From: JAOSJL01 sp963704035
GTDB lineage: Bacteria > Actinomycetota > Acidimicrobiia > IMCC26256 > JAOSJL01
Direction of reading: 5' to 3'
DNA length: 64,000 bases
Assembly: GCA_963704035.1 (NCBI GenBank)
Contig: CAVPGR010000002.1
Location: 1,237,134 to 1,301,133, forward strand
The notes under the pieces are model-generated. The model was not told the origin of the DNA. It was given only the letters and a program-made list of their open reading frames with translations, and made no database searches. Position numbers and translations under genes: made by a program. Of the stretch, positions 35,144-44,028 are shown piece after piece; the first letter of the stretch is position 1; each line of letters opens with the position of its first letter.

Positions 35144-35172
35144 TTGGATTTAAACCTGACTCAGGGTAAGAT
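35144..35172 (+). promoter_or_regulatory. Promoter of the sulfite reductase-cysH operon with internal palindrome
   Basis: -35 TTGGAT (35144-35149), 17-bp spacer, -10 TAAGAT (35167-35172). Within the spacer lies CCTGA-C-TCAGG (35155-35165), a perfect short inverted repeat placed where a repressor would act. The local region is much more AT-rich than its surroundings. Confidence 0.62.
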
Positions 35173-35181
35173 TTCTCTCTC

Positions 35182-35325
35182 ATGAACTCCGTACGCCCGA
35201 GATCCCGAGACTCCGCAACCGGAGCCGACCCGTCCGACGTGCCGCGGTCGGCTCTGGGCCTACCTGTCGGGCTCGTCGACCGCACTCGGCGAGAGCGAAA
35301 CGAGGTTCTGGACCATGGGTCGCTG
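35182..35325 (+). promoter_or_regulatory. Structured leader of the sulfite reductase gene, with a 3-codon upstream ORF
   Basis: An in-frame ATG at 35182 would extend the reductase by 48 residues. However, its codons use A or T at the third position far more than the gene proper, so it looks untranslated. It contains hairpins AGCCGAC / GTCGGCT and CTCCG / CGGAG. Near the end, GAGG lies 9 nt before ATG GGT CGC TGA (35315-35326), whose stop shares a base with the ATG at 35326 (TGATG). Confidence 0.45.
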
Positions 35326-37110
35326 ATGGCGATCGACGTCTCCGAACTGCGGTCACGCCAACTCTCGCCGGCCATCGAGTCGGAAGTCGACACCTACGAG
35401 GCCACCGTCGAGTCCTACCTGCGCGGCGAGATCGACGAGGACGTCTTTCGCGTCTTCCGTCTCAACCACGGGATCTACGGCCAGCGCCAGGGCGGCCACA
35501 ATCAAATGGTCCGCATCAAGGTGCCCGCCGGTCGGATCGCGCCCGAGCAACTGGAGATGATCGGGCACCTCGCCGCCACGTACTCACGCGGATGGGCCCA
35601 CCTCACCACCCGCCAGAACGTGCAGATGCACTTCGTGAGCCTCGAAGACACGCCCGAAGTCATGCGGCTCCTCGCGTCCGTCGGCCTCACGACCCGCGAG
35701 GCGTGCGGCGACACGGTGCGCAACGTCATGGGCTGCCACCTCGCGGGAGCCTGCCCGAACGAGGTTCTCGACGTGAGCGCGTGGGCACAGGCCACCGCCG
35801 AGCACTTCATGCGGAACCCGCTCTCGCAGCGCCTCCCCCGGAAGTTCAAGATCAACTTCTCGGGATGCGCGGTCGACTGCGGCCAGGCCATGTTCAACGA
35901 CGTGGGTGTCGTGGCCGTCAGCCGACCCCGCGACGACGGAACGACCGAGGCCGGCTTCCGGATCTTCATCGCGGGCGGCCTCGGCGCGAACCCCCATCCC
36001 GCGCAGGTACTCGAGGACTTCACCAGCCGAGAAGATCTCCTTCCCACCATCGAGGCGGCGCTTCGGGTCCAGGACCACTTCGGGAACCGTGACAACAAGC
36101 TGCGGGCCCGTATGAAGTGGCTCGTCGACACACTCGGCATGAAGGAACTGCGCGAGCGCATCGCAAAGGAACGCAAGTTCCTGCGGGCGTCCGCCACATG
36201 GCCCGGGGGAATCCCCGAAGCGGTTCGTACCGACGGCGACGAGCCGGCGGGAACCGAGGGTGACCTCGAGAACGTGCCCGGCATGACGCCGGTGACGATC
36301 TCGTCGAGCGATCCGTTCCGTCGCTGGGAGCAGGCCAACGTCGTTCGTGGTCGAGCGAACGGCTCGGTGAGTGCGTACGCCTACGCGCGGCTCGGCGACA
36401 TCACGACCGCCCAGTTCGACGCCCTGGCGGAACTCCAGCGTGACCTCGATCTCGACATCCGCATCACCAACCGCCAGAACTTCGCCCTCCGGGACCTCAC
36501 CGAGGACCAGCTCCCCGTGCTACACGAACGGCTCGGCGAGATGAGCATGGCCGAACCCGGTGCCGAGTTGGCCCGCGATGTCGTGTCATGCCCTGGCGCC
36601 GACACGTGCAATCTCGCTGTCACGCAGTCACGCGGCCTGGCTGACGACATCGGTACGGCGCTCGACGATGCCGGGCTCGCCGAGGTCGGTGGGGTCCGGA
36701 TCAACATCTCGGGCTGCACCAACAGCTGCGGTCAGCACCACGTCTCCGACATCGGGTTCTTCGGTCTGGAGCGTCGCGCGCACGGCCGCGCGGCACCCGG
36801 CTACCAGATGCTTCTCGGAGGGCGTCTGGGCGACACCGAGGTCGAGTTCGGGTCCAAGGCGGCGAAGCTGCCCGCCAAGCAGGCGGGCCAGGCGGTCGTG
36901 CGGCTCGTGGGCCGGTACGCCGACGAGCGCGACGCCGGTGAGACGTTTCGCTCGTGGCTGGAACGCTCGGGCGGCGCCGCCGAGGTCGGACGCAGCCTCG
37001 ACGACCTGAGTGAGTTCCCCGATCCCGAGACGAACCCCGAATTCTACGTGGACTTCCACGAGACCGGTCCGTACGTCAAGGAGACCGGCGACAGCGAGTG
37101 TGCGACGTGA
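35326..37110 (+). CDS. sir: Ferredoxin-type sulfite (or nitrite) reductase
   Basis: Siroheme/[4Fe-4S] enzyme reducing sulfite to sulfide, or nitrite to ammonia. It is 594 residues from ATG 35326. The duplicated fold is clear, with TRQNVQMHFV and TNRQNFALRDL as paired half-domain motifs. The cluster/siroheme cysteines lie in VSCPGADTCNL and ISGCTNSCGQHH. Being followed directly by cysH argues for sulfite reductase. A longer start at 35182 is possible but has poor codon usage. Expression is probably controlled at the palindromic promoter upstream. Confidence 0.88.
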   Translation: MAIDVSELRSRQLSPAIESEVDTYEATVESYLRGEIDEDVFRVFRLNHGIYGQRQGGHNQMVRIKVPAGRIAPEQLEMIGHLAATYSRGWAHLTTRQNVQMHFVSLEDTPEVMRLLASVGLTTREACGDTVRNVMGCHLAGACPNEVLDVSAWAQATAEHFMRNPLSQRLPRKFKINFSGCAVDCGQAMFNDVGVVAVSRPRDDGTTEAGFRIFIAGGLGANPHPAQVLEDFTSREDLLPTIEAALRVQDHFGNRDNKLRARMKWLVDTLGMKELRERIAKERKFLRASATWPGGIPEAVRTDGDEPAGTEGDLENVPGMTPVTISSSDPFRRWEQANVVRGRANGSVSAYAYARLGDITTAQFDALAELQRDLDLDIRITNRQNFALRDLTEDQLPVLHERLGEMSMAEPGAELARDVVSCPGADTCNLAVTQSRGLADDIGTALDDAGLAEVGGVRINISGCTNSCGQHHVSDIGFFGLERRAHGRAAPGYQMLLGGRLGDTEVEFGSKAAKLPAKQAGQAVVRLVGRYADERDAGETFRSWLERSGGAAEVGRSLDDLSEFPDPETNPEFYVDFHETGPYVKETGDSECAT

Positions 37111-37778
37111 GTGTCACGACTGTTCCCGACTCCGCGGAGCTCGAACAGATCTCGGCGCGCCTCGAGGTCGGTCCCGCAGGCGACGCGGTCCGGTGGGCTG
37201 TCGAGACGTTCGGCGACGGGCTGGTCCTGGCCGCCTCGTTTCAGGACTGCGTCCTGATCGACATCGCCACGAAGGTGGTGCCCGACGTCGACGTGGCCTT
37301 CCTCGACACGCAGTATCACTTCTCCGAGACCCTCGAGTTCGTCGAGACGGTGCGCGACCGCTACGACCTGAACCTGCGTGTCCTCCAACCGACGGCTCAG
37401 CCCGACGAGCTCTGGAAGACAGACACCGACGCGTGCTGCGCGGTCCGCAAGGTCGAGACTCTGCGACGTGCTCTCGACGGCAAGTTGGCGTGGATGAGCG
37501 GGCTGCGTCGCTGCGAGGCGCCGAGCCGGGCCGATGCTCCCGTCGTGAGCTGGGATGTGGCTCGGGGGCTCGTGAAGGTGAATCCGATCGTGACCTGGAG
37601 CGACGACGACGTCGCCGCCTACAGCGCCGCGCACGACCTGCCCGAACACCCCCTGAGTTCCGCGGGCTACACCTCGATCGGGTGCTGGCCGTGCACGAAG
37701 CCGGTCACCAACGGAGGCGACGCCCGCGCCGGACGCTGGGCCGACTCCGACAAGCTCGAGTGCGGCCTCCACCTCTGA
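37107..37778 (+). CDS. cysH: Assimilatory adenylyl-sulfate (APS/PAPS) reductase
   Basis: Reduces activated sulfate to sulfite, feeding the upstream reductase. It is 223 residues from GTG 37107, which overlaps the preceding stop as GTGA; GTG 37098 is an alternative. Four [4Fe-4S] cysteines are visible as Cys110-Cys111 and Cys193/Cys196 in GCWPCTKP, marking the APS-reductase type. The catalytic Cys219 is in ECGLHL at the very end. The PP-loop region is near the N-terminus. cysD and cysN are not in this window. Confidence 0.91.
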   Translation: MSVTTVPDSAELEQISARLEVGPAGDAVRWAVETFGDGLVLAASFQDCVLIDIATKVVPDVDVAFLDTQYHFSETLEFVETVRDRYDLNLRVLQPTAQPDELWKTDTDACCAVRKVETLRRALDGKLAWMSGLRRCEAPSRADAPVVSWDVARGLVKVNPIVTWSDDDVAAYSAAHDLPEHPLSSAGYTSIGCWPCTKPVTNGGDARAGRWADSDKLECGLHL

Positions 37779-37844
37779 CCGGCACCTCGGCGTCACGCAG
37801 CCTCGAAGCTCCAGATGATGCGTGAGCAAGTCGCCTTGCGGGGT

Positions 37845-39053
37845 TCAGTCGGCGATCTGGCGGATCTTCTCGATGTGTTCGGCCGTGTGGTTGACGTCGG
37901 CGCCCTGGATCTGGATCAGCTGCTCACGCTCAGCTTCGGCGATCGCCTCCGCGTCGGCGTCGGCGGCTGCGAGACGGGCCTCGATCCCCTCCTCGATGAT
38001 GCGCTCGGCTTCCTCGACAAGAGCGTCGACCATCTCGGCTTCGGGAACGACGCGCACGACCTGACCGCGCACGAAGAGGTGGCCGCGGCCCCGTCCGGCG
38101 GCGATACCGAGGTCGGCGCCGCGCGCCTCACCCGGCCCGTTGACGACACAACCCATCACGGCGACCTGCAAGGGGATCGAGCGTTCCTCCAGAACGGCTT
38201 GTGCGTCGTTGGCGACCCGGATCACATCGACCTCGGCACGCCCACACGACGGGCACGCGATGAGATCGAGGCCCGTGCGTTCACGCAGACCCATGGTCTC
38301 GAGAAGGGTGCGCCCGGCCTTGGCCTCCTCGACCGGGTCGGCGGTGAGCGAGTAGCGGATCGTGTCACCGATCCCCTCGGCCAGAAGTGTGCCGATTCCC
38401 GCCGTCGACTTCACGAGGCCGGCGGGGATCGGGCCGGCCTCGGTGACGCCCAGGTGCAGAGGAAAGTCGACGCGCTCGGAGAGAAGTCGGTAGGCGTCGA
38501 TCATCGTCGGCACATTGGACGATTTCACGGAGATCTTCACGTCCTCGAAGCCGACCTCCTCGAAATAGGCGAGTTCCCGCTCGGCGGACGCCACGAGCGC
38601 CTCGGGTGTGGGGCCGCCATGACGTTCGGCGATGTCGGGATCGAGGCTCCCGGCGTTCACCCCGATGCGGATCGGGAGCCCGCGGTCCTTCGCCTCGGTG
38701 GCCACCGCCTTGATCTGGTCGGGCTTGCGGATGTTCCCCGGGTTGAGACGCAGGCCCTGAACGCCTGCCTCCATCGCGGCGAGCGCGAGCCGGTACTGGA
38801 AGTGGATGTCGGCGATGATCGGTACCGGCGAGCGCGGCACGATGGCGGCGAGGCCTTCGGCGGCGGGTTCCTCGTTGCAGGTACACCGGACGATGTCGGC
38901 TCCCGCCCCGGCGAGGGCGTAGATCTGCGCGAGGGTGCCGTCCACGTCGGCGGTGCGCGTGGTGGTCATGGACTGAACGGACACCCGGGCGTCTCCACCC
39001 ACCTCGACGTCACCGACGCGGATGGAACGGGTCTTTCGACGGGTCACGATCAT
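37845..39053 (-). CDS. ispG: 4-hydroxy-3-methylbut-2-enyl-diphosphate synthase (flavodoxin/ferredoxin)
   Basis: [4Fe-4S] enzyme of the MEP isoprenoid pathway, 402 residues. The N-terminal barrel begins RRKTRSIRVGDVEVGG with VSVQSMTTT. ADIHFQYRLAL and RLNPGNIR are family blocks. The cluster cysteines lie in CPSCGR and MGCVVNGPGE. A Glu/Ala-rich C-terminal tail is added. The ATG shares one base with the rseP stop (TGATG). Linkage dxr-rseP-ispG is the usual actinobacterial arrangement. Confidence 0.94.
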   Translation of the reverse strand: MIVTRRKTRSIRVGDVEVGGDARVSVQSMTTTRTADVDGTLAQIYALAGAGADIVRCTCNEEPAAEGLAAIVPRSPVPIIADIHFQYRLALAAMEAGVQGLRLNPGNIRKPDQIKAVATEAKDRGLPIRIGVNAGSLDPDIAERHGGPTPEALVASAERELAYFEEVGFEDVKISVKSSNVPTMIDAYRLLSERVDFPLHLGVTEAGPIPAGLVKSTAGIGTLLAEGIGDTIRYSLTADPVEEAKAGRTLLETMGLRERTGLDLIACPSCGRAEVDVIRVANDAQAVLEERSIPLQVAVMGCVVNGPGEARGADLGIAAGRGRGHLFVRGQVVRVVPEAEMVDALVEEAERIIEEGIEARLAAADADAEAIAEAEREQLIQIQGADVNHTAEHIEKIRQIAD

Positions 39054-40282
39054 CAGAAGGGGTTCTGGAGCGGGTTGCTGGCGTCGAGGAACAACGACGA
39101 GAAGAAGATGAACCCCAGGACCACCATCACCGCACTCGTGATCGGTAAGAGTTTGGCCACGTCGGCCTGGACCGGGCGTCCCTTGATCGTGGACGCGATC
39201 TTCTCGTAGCAGGCGATGGCGACATGGCCTCCGTCGAACGGGAGCAGCGGGATGAGGTTGAAGATACCGACGAAGACGTTGATCGAGACGAGCAGACCCA
39301 GCACAGCGAGCCACCCGGTCGCAACGGCCTGATTGGCGAGCCGCCCGAAGCCGAGCGGCGAAACGAACCGTTCCTGCGACTGTTCGCCCTGGGAATCCTC
39401 GCCCCCGCTGAAGACCGTGTCCACATAGTTGACGATGCCCGAGGGTGAGAACAGACGGCCGAGCGCCTCGACGGACTGCTGGGCTGTGCGGCCGAACACA
39501 ACGAACGTTTCCCGCACCGCCGGGACCGGCGCCACACGGTCGGTTTCGAAGGCCGGCGTGACACCGATGAGGCCCACGTCCTCGCCGTTGTCGTCGGTGA
39601 GCTCCGGCACCACGGGGATGTCGATCACCTCACCGTCACGCTCGACGGTGACGACCAGCTCCTCTTCCGGACGCGGCCGTACGTAGTCGCGCAGGTCATC
39701 GAAGGTCTCGATCTGTACGCCGTCGATGGAGAGGATCACGTCGTCGGGCTCGAGGCCCGATTCCTCGGCCGCCGTGCCCTCTCCAACCGTGCCCACGGCC
39801 GTCGTGTCGGTGATGAGTCCGATGGACACGAGCAAGATGAAGATCAGGAGTAGCGCGAGCATGAAGTGCACGGCCGACCCGGCGACGGCGACCCCGATCC
39901 GGTCGTGGAACGACTGGTTCCGGTAGGCGCGGGGCTCGTCCTCGGGCTCGACCTTCTCGAGGTTGTTCATGCCGATGATGCGCACGTAGCCACCGAGAAG
40001 GACAGCCTTCACGCCGTACTCGGTTTCCCCGCGACGCACCGACCAGATCTTCGGTCCGAACCCGACGAAGAACTCGGTGACCTTCATGCCGCTGCGCTTG
40101 GCCATGACGAAGTGGCCGGCCTCGTGGAGGATGATGATCGTCGGCAGAGACAGGATCAGGACGATCGTGCCGACGAGTTGGGGCTGAAGGACCGCCCAGA
40201 CGGTGACGAGCAACACGATGACCGTCGTGACGAAGAGGACCTTGCGGCCGCTGATCTTCGTCGTCTCGAGTGGGTCCTTCAC
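39053..40282 (-). CDS. rseP: Site-2-type intramembrane zinc protease (RseP/Rip1 family)
   Basis: M50 protease cutting membrane-embedded substrates such as anti-sigma factors, 409 residues. HEAGH (residues 53-57) is in the first membrane helix. A single PDZ domain lies around 165-230 (DVILSIDGVQIETF). The C-terminal NLIPLLPFDGGH supplies the third zinc ligand. Hydrophobic helices flank both ends. GTG 40282 overlaps the dxr stop as GTGA. Confidence 0.92.
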   Translation of the reverse strand: MKDPLETTKISGRKVLFVTTVIVLLVTVWAVLQPQLVGTIVLILSLPTIIILHEAGHFVMAKRSGMKVTEFFVGFGPKIWSVRRGETEYGVKAVLLGGYVRIIGMNNLEKVEPEDEPRAYRNQSFHDRIGVAVAGSAVHFMLALLLIFILLVSIGLITDTTAVGTVGEGTAAEESGLEPDDVILSIDGVQIETFDDLRDYVRPRPEEELVVTVERDGEVIDIPVVPELTDDNGEDVGLIGVTPAFETDRVAPVPAVRETFVVFGRTAQQSVEALGRLFSPSGIVNYVDTVFSGGEDSQGEQSQERFVSPLGFGRLANQAVATGWLAVLGLLVSINVFVGIFNLIPLLPFDGGHVAIACYEKIASTIKGRPVQADVAKLLPITSAVMVVLGFIFFSSLFLDASNPLQNPF

Positions 40283-41427
40283 GCTGCGCTCCTCCGGCGG
40301 ACGCTCTGGCGGGCGCGCTCGCGCGCGGTCCGGTCGACATGGAGAACGTCTTCTGTGGTCTCGACGTTCCCGGGACCGGCCTGAAGCGCCTCATCCACCA
40401 CTTCTTCGATTCCGGTCCAGGGAAGGGCCCTGTCGAGAAAGGCCGCCACCGCCACCTCGTTGGCGGCGCTGACCGCCGCCGGGGCGCCTCCGCCCGCACG
40501 CCCGGCCGCTTCGCACAGCGCCAGGCAGCCGAAGGCCTCACGGTCGGGCTCCTCGAACGTCAAGTCGCCCATCCCGGTCCAATCGATCGCCCCGTAGGGA
40601 ACGGGGTGACGCTCGGGGGCCCCCAGAGCGAGCCCGATGGGCAGCCGCATGTCGGGCTCCGACATCTGGGCGATGGTGGCGCCGTCGGTGAACTCCACCA
40701 TGCCGTGGATGATCGACTGCGGGTGCACCACGACGTCGATGTGGTCGTAGTCGAAGCCGAACAGCTCGTGGGCCTCGATGACCTCGAGACCCTTGTTCAT
40801 GAGAGTCGACGAATCGATCGTGATCTTCGCTCCCATGTCCCATGTCGGGTGATCGAGGGCGTCCTCCACGCTCACTCCCTGGAGTTCGCGGCGCGACCTC
40901 CCGCGGAACGGCCCACCGCTCGCCGTGAGGATGAGCCGGCGGACCTCACCGGTCGCTCCGGAGCGGAGCGCCTGGTAGAGCGCCGAGTGTTCGGAATCGA
41001 CGGGGACGAGCTCGGCTCCGCTGCGCTCGCGAACCCGGCCCACGACGGGACCGCCGGCGATCAAGCTCTCCTTGTTGGCGAGCGCGAGGCGTGTGCCCGT
41101 CTCGAGAGCGGCCAGGGTGGCGGGAAGCCCGGCGAAGCCGACGACCGCGTTCAGCACGACATCGGCATCCGGATGGCGGGCGAGTTCGGCCAACACGTCC
41201 GGGCGGTCTCCACACACGACGGCGGCGTCGCCGGGCACACCGAACTCGCGAGCCTGAGACGCCAACTGCTCGGAGTCGCGGCCACACGCGAGAGCGACGA
41301 CCTCGAACAGGTCCGGCAGCTCTCGGATGAGCTCGAGTGCCTGGGTTCCCACCGATCCGGTGGAGCCGAGAACGACGATCCGACGCGGCCGGTGCGGACC
41401 CGACGCGAGCGGGTCGGCGGGCATCAC
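40279..41427 (-). CDS. dxr: 1-deoxy-D-xylulose-5-phosphate reductoisomerase
   Basis: Second enzyme of the MEP isoprenoid pathway, 382 residues. The NADPH motif is GSTGSVG (21-27). LANKESLI, DSEHSALYQAL and TASGGPFRGRSR are the family blocks, with WDMGAKITIDSSTLMNKG near the active site. The start is GTG 41427 or ATG 41424, only 4-7 bp after the cdsA stop. It is co-transcribed with cdsA, rseP and ispG. Confidence 0.94.
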   Translation of the reverse strand: MMPADPLASGPHRPRRIVVLGSTGSVGTQALELIRELPDLFEVVALACGRDSEQLASQAREFGVPGDAAVVCGDRPDVLAELARHPDADVVLNAVVGFAGLPATLAALETGTRLALANKESLIAGGPVVGRVRERSGAELVPVDSEHSALYQALRSGATGEVRRLILTASGGPFRGRSRRELQGVSVEDALDHPTWDMGAKITIDSSTLMNKGLEVIEAHELFGFDYDHIDVVVHPQSIIHGMVEFTDGATIAQMSEPDMRLPIGLALGAPERHPVPYGAIDWTGMGDLTFEEPDREAFGCLALCEAAGRAGGGAPAAVSAANEVAVAAFLDRALPWTGIEEVVDEALQAGPGNVETTEDVLHVDRTARERARQSVRRRSAA

Positions 41428-41431
41428 GCCC

Positions 41432-42976
41432 TCAGAGGTTGAGGCCGAGCGCCAGGTAGTACACGACCGGCAGACAGAAGAGAATGCCGTCGAAGCGGTC
41501 GATCACGCCGCCGTGGCCGGGTAGGAGCGATCCGAAGTCCTTGATGCCGAGATCGCGCTTGAGGAGCGACTCGCACAGGTCTCCGATCGGGGCCGCGATG
41601 GCCACGGCCAGACCGACCCACAGGCCCGAGCCGGTGTCCCACGGCGAGATCTGAGCGACCACGATGAGGCCCACGAGAATCGACGCGGCCATCCCTGCGA
41701 CCAGACCCTCGATCGTCTTGTTCGGCGAGATGCGTTCGAGCAGCGGCGTCTTGCCCACGGCGCTGCCCACGAAATACGCCGCCACGTCGTAGGCGATCGC
41801 GCACAGCGCGAGACCCCAGATGAGGCCGATCCCGTCGGGATGGGTGAGGATCAGGCCGGCGAAGCCCCCGAGCGCTCCGACGTAGCCGAACCCGAGCAGC
41901 GTGACCGAGATGTTGACGGTCGGCTCTGCAGTCACGACCTCGGCCAGATACCAGAGGAACGTGAATCCGACGACGAGAACGATCACGAGCGGGTAGGCGG
42001 CGTCGCCACGCTCGTAGGCCAGGATGGGCATCGCCGCCGATCCCAGGATTCCGATGAGCACGGCCGGGCTGTAGCCGTGGGAGCGCAGTGCCCCGAACAG
42101 TTCGACGCTGGCCACAGCCACGACCAGCGTGGCGAACCAGGCCACGGCGCCTCGGCCGATCAGGAGGCAGATGATGGCCAGAACGGCGATGACGCCGGCC
42201 GTGGCGACGGCCGTGGGCAGGTCACGCTCTTCGGGGCCCGAGCGGGCCGGAGGCGTGGCGCTGCGCCTGCGCCGACGCGGCGCTCCGGCACGCCTTGGTC
42301 GACCGGCCGGTGCCGCCCGGCGCTCCGCCACTTCCTCGGCGAACACCGCGTCGTCGTCGACCGGGGTGTCATCACCCAGCGCGCCCACCGCGGCGGTCTG
42401 GTCGGTCAGTTCCTCGGCGAAGTCGACTTCGTCCCAGTCGCCGGGCTGCTCGCGAAAACGCGGCGTGGTTCCCGAGACGTGGCGCCAGGCGTCGTCCTCG
42501 TCGGACTGACCGGTGCCGGGATCACTGTCGGGGAGGACGCGTGGCGATTCGCCGGTCGGCGGTTCGGTCCAGTGCGGAAGATCCACAGGCTGACTGGGTT
42601 CGCCACCCGCGTCGCCACCCGGTTCATCGGCAGACGCGCGGGCTCCTCCCGCCGACCATGTCGCGCCTTCGGTCTCGAAGGGACCGGTCCCCGATGCGCG
42701 GGGAAATCGTGCCATCGGATCGACTCCTGCACCCGACGGCGGCGAGGTGGCCGGGGGATCGTCGGCACCCCGGGACACGACGTCGCCACCCTCGATGGCG
42801 GCCTGCGCCTCTTCGGCCCCGAGGATGCGCACACCCTCTTTCGACGGACGAGGGCGAGGGGGCTCAGCCGGTTCGTCGCCCAAGGACTCGAGCTCCTCGA
42901 AGGGCTCGTCCGACCACGCGTCGGTCTCGTCGCCGCGCTGGTCCTGCGGGCGGTCATCGCGTTCGTCGTCCATCAC
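41432..42976 (-). CDS. cdsA: Phosphatidate cytidylyltransferase with long disordered N-terminus
   Basis: Makes CDP-diacylglycerol for phospholipid synthesis at the membrane. The catalytic half (about residues 250-514) has eight or so hydrophobic helices. Its signature GDLCESLLKRDLGIKDFG continues to LLPGHGGVIDRFD. The first 250 residues are acidic and Pro/Gly/Ser-rich with no recognisable fold, about doubling the usual length. A long cytoplasmic tail is known in some actinobacteria, but its function is unclear. It lies between frr and dxr, as expected. Confidence 0.9.
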   Translation of the reverse strand: MMDDERDDRPQDQRGDETDAWSDEPFEELESLGDEPAEPPRPRPSKEGVRILGAEEAQAAIEGGDVVSRGADDPPATSPPSGAGVDPMARFPRASGTGPFETEGATWSAGGARASADEPGGDAGGEPSQPVDLPHWTEPPTGESPRVLPDSDPGTGQSDEDDAWRHVSGTTPRFREQPGDWDEVDFAEELTDQTAAVGALGDDTPVDDDAVFAEEVAERRAAPAGRPRRAGAPRRRRRSATPPARSGPEERDLPTAVATAGVIAVLAIICLLIGRGAVAWFATLVVAVASVELFGALRSHGYSPAVLIGILGSAAMPILAYERGDAAYPLVIVLVVGFTFLWYLAEVVTAEPTVNISVTLLGFGYVGALGGFAGLILTHPDGIGLIWGLALCAIAYDVAAYFVGSAVGKTPLLERISPNKTIEGLVAGMAASILVGLIVVAQISPWDTGSGLWVGLAVAIAAPIGDLCESLLKRDLGIKDFGSLLPGHGGVIDRFDGILFCLPVVYYLALGLNL

Positions 42977-43076
42977 ACCTCCCCCGGTCTCGCCAAAGCC
43001 AGGCTAGACCGCCCACGCCCCCTGATGCCTGAACCGCACGAGACCGCACCACGGCGGCACGCCTGCAACGTGGCCG

Positions 43077-43658
43077 TCAGACCTCGAGCAGCTCCTGCTC
43101 CTTGTGGGCGGCGAGCGAATCGATCTCCTCGACGACCTCGTGCGTGGCCTTCTCCAGGGTCTTCTCGACACGGTCCATCTCGTCGCGCGAGATCTCTCCG
43201 TCCTTTTCCAGCGACTCGATGTCGTGGCGTGCCTGGCGGCGGGCGTTGCGCACCGACACCCGCGCCTCTTCCGCACGCTGCTTCACGACCTTGACGAGTT
43301 CCTTGCGACGCTCCTCGGTGAGCGGCGGAAACGCCAGGCGGATCACCTGACCGTCGTTCGAGGGATTGATCCCGAGGTCGCTGCCCTGAACAGCCTTCTC
43401 GATCGCCGCGATCGACGACTGGTCGTAGGGCGAGATGACGAGAAGGCGCGGCTCGGGAACGGAACATCCGGCGAGCTGCTGGAGCGGGACTTCGGAGCCG
43501 TAGTAGTCGACCTTGAGCTTCTCGACCAGCGCCGGCGCGGCGCGTCCTGTGCGGATGGCACCGAACTCCTCTTGGAGATGGCCCACGGCCTTGCGCATCT
43601 TGGTGCGGCAGTCGTCGACCGCCATGGCGACCATCTCGTCACCTTCGGATCCGCTCAT
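43077..43658 (-). CDS. frr: Ribosome recycling factor
   Basis: Splits post-termination ribosomes with EF-G. It is 193 residues from ATG 43658 and shows the family pattern: FGAIRTGRAAPALVEKL, YYGSEVPLQQLA, ISPYDQSSIAAIEKA and NPSNDGQVIRLAFPPLTEERRKEL read in pieces. The Shine-Dalgarno site GGAGGG, 6 nt upstream, is supplied by the last unit of a 74-bp tandem array. The gene is therefore coupled to a chain of micro-ORFs rather than directly to pyrH. Confidence 0.94.
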   Translation of the reverse strand: MSGSEGDEMVAMAVDDCRTKMRKAVGHLQEEFGAIRTGRAAPALVEKLKVDYYGSEVPLQQLAGCSVPEPRLLVISPYDQSSIAAIEKAVQGSDLGINPSNDGQVIRLAFPPLTEERRKELVKVVKQRAEEARVSVRNARRQARHDIESLEKDGEISRDEMDRVEKTLEKATHEVVEEIDSLAAHKEQELLEV

Positions 43659-44028
43659 GGTCGTCCCTCCGGGGGTGAGCACAGCACCGATCCGGCGTGA
43701 ACCCACACCCTCCGATACTCGGCTGCGCTCATGGTCGTCCCTCCGGGGGTGAGCACAGCACCGATCCGGCGTGAACCCACACCCTCCGATACTCGGCTGC
43801 GCTCATGGTCGTCCCTCCGGGGGTGAGCACAGCACCGATCCGGCGTGAACCCACACCCTCCGATACTCGGCTGCGCTCATGGTCGTCCCTCCGGGGGTGA
43901 GCACAGCACCGATCCGGCGTGAACCCACACCCTCCGATACTCGGCTGCGCTCATGGTCGTCCCTCCGGGGGTGAGCACAGCACCGATCCGGCGTGAACCC
44001 ACACCCTCCGATACTCGGCTGCGCTCAT
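43659..44028 (-). repeat. Five perfect 74-bp tandem units forming a start-stop relay between pyrH and frr
   Basis: Units begin (minus strand) at ATG 44028, 43954, 43880, 43806 and 43732 and look identical. Each contains ATGAGCGCAGCCGAG at its head and ends GGAGGGACGACC, then the next ATG. Each encodes a 25-residue peptide (begins MSAAEYRRVW, ends PPEGRP) whose TGA overlaps the following ATG. The last unit leads into frr. The unit tail resembles the last 40 bp of pyrH, and its head resembles the first bases of frr. Confidence 0.95.

Noticed and set aside
35182..35325. SAM-type riboswitch in the sulfite reductase leader
   Set aside because: A GCAACC string is present, but the conserved SAM-I, SAM-II and SAM-IV core segments are not recognisable by eye. 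A covariance-model search would decide.
37779..37844. Bidirectional terminator between cysH and ispG
   Set aside because: The 66-bp convergent gap has only a weak partial hairpin and no T-run on either strand.
43659..44028. CRISPR-like array between pyrH and frr
   Set aside because: The units are contiguous and identical with no unique spacers, and they read as coupled micro-ORFs. It is a tandem repeat.
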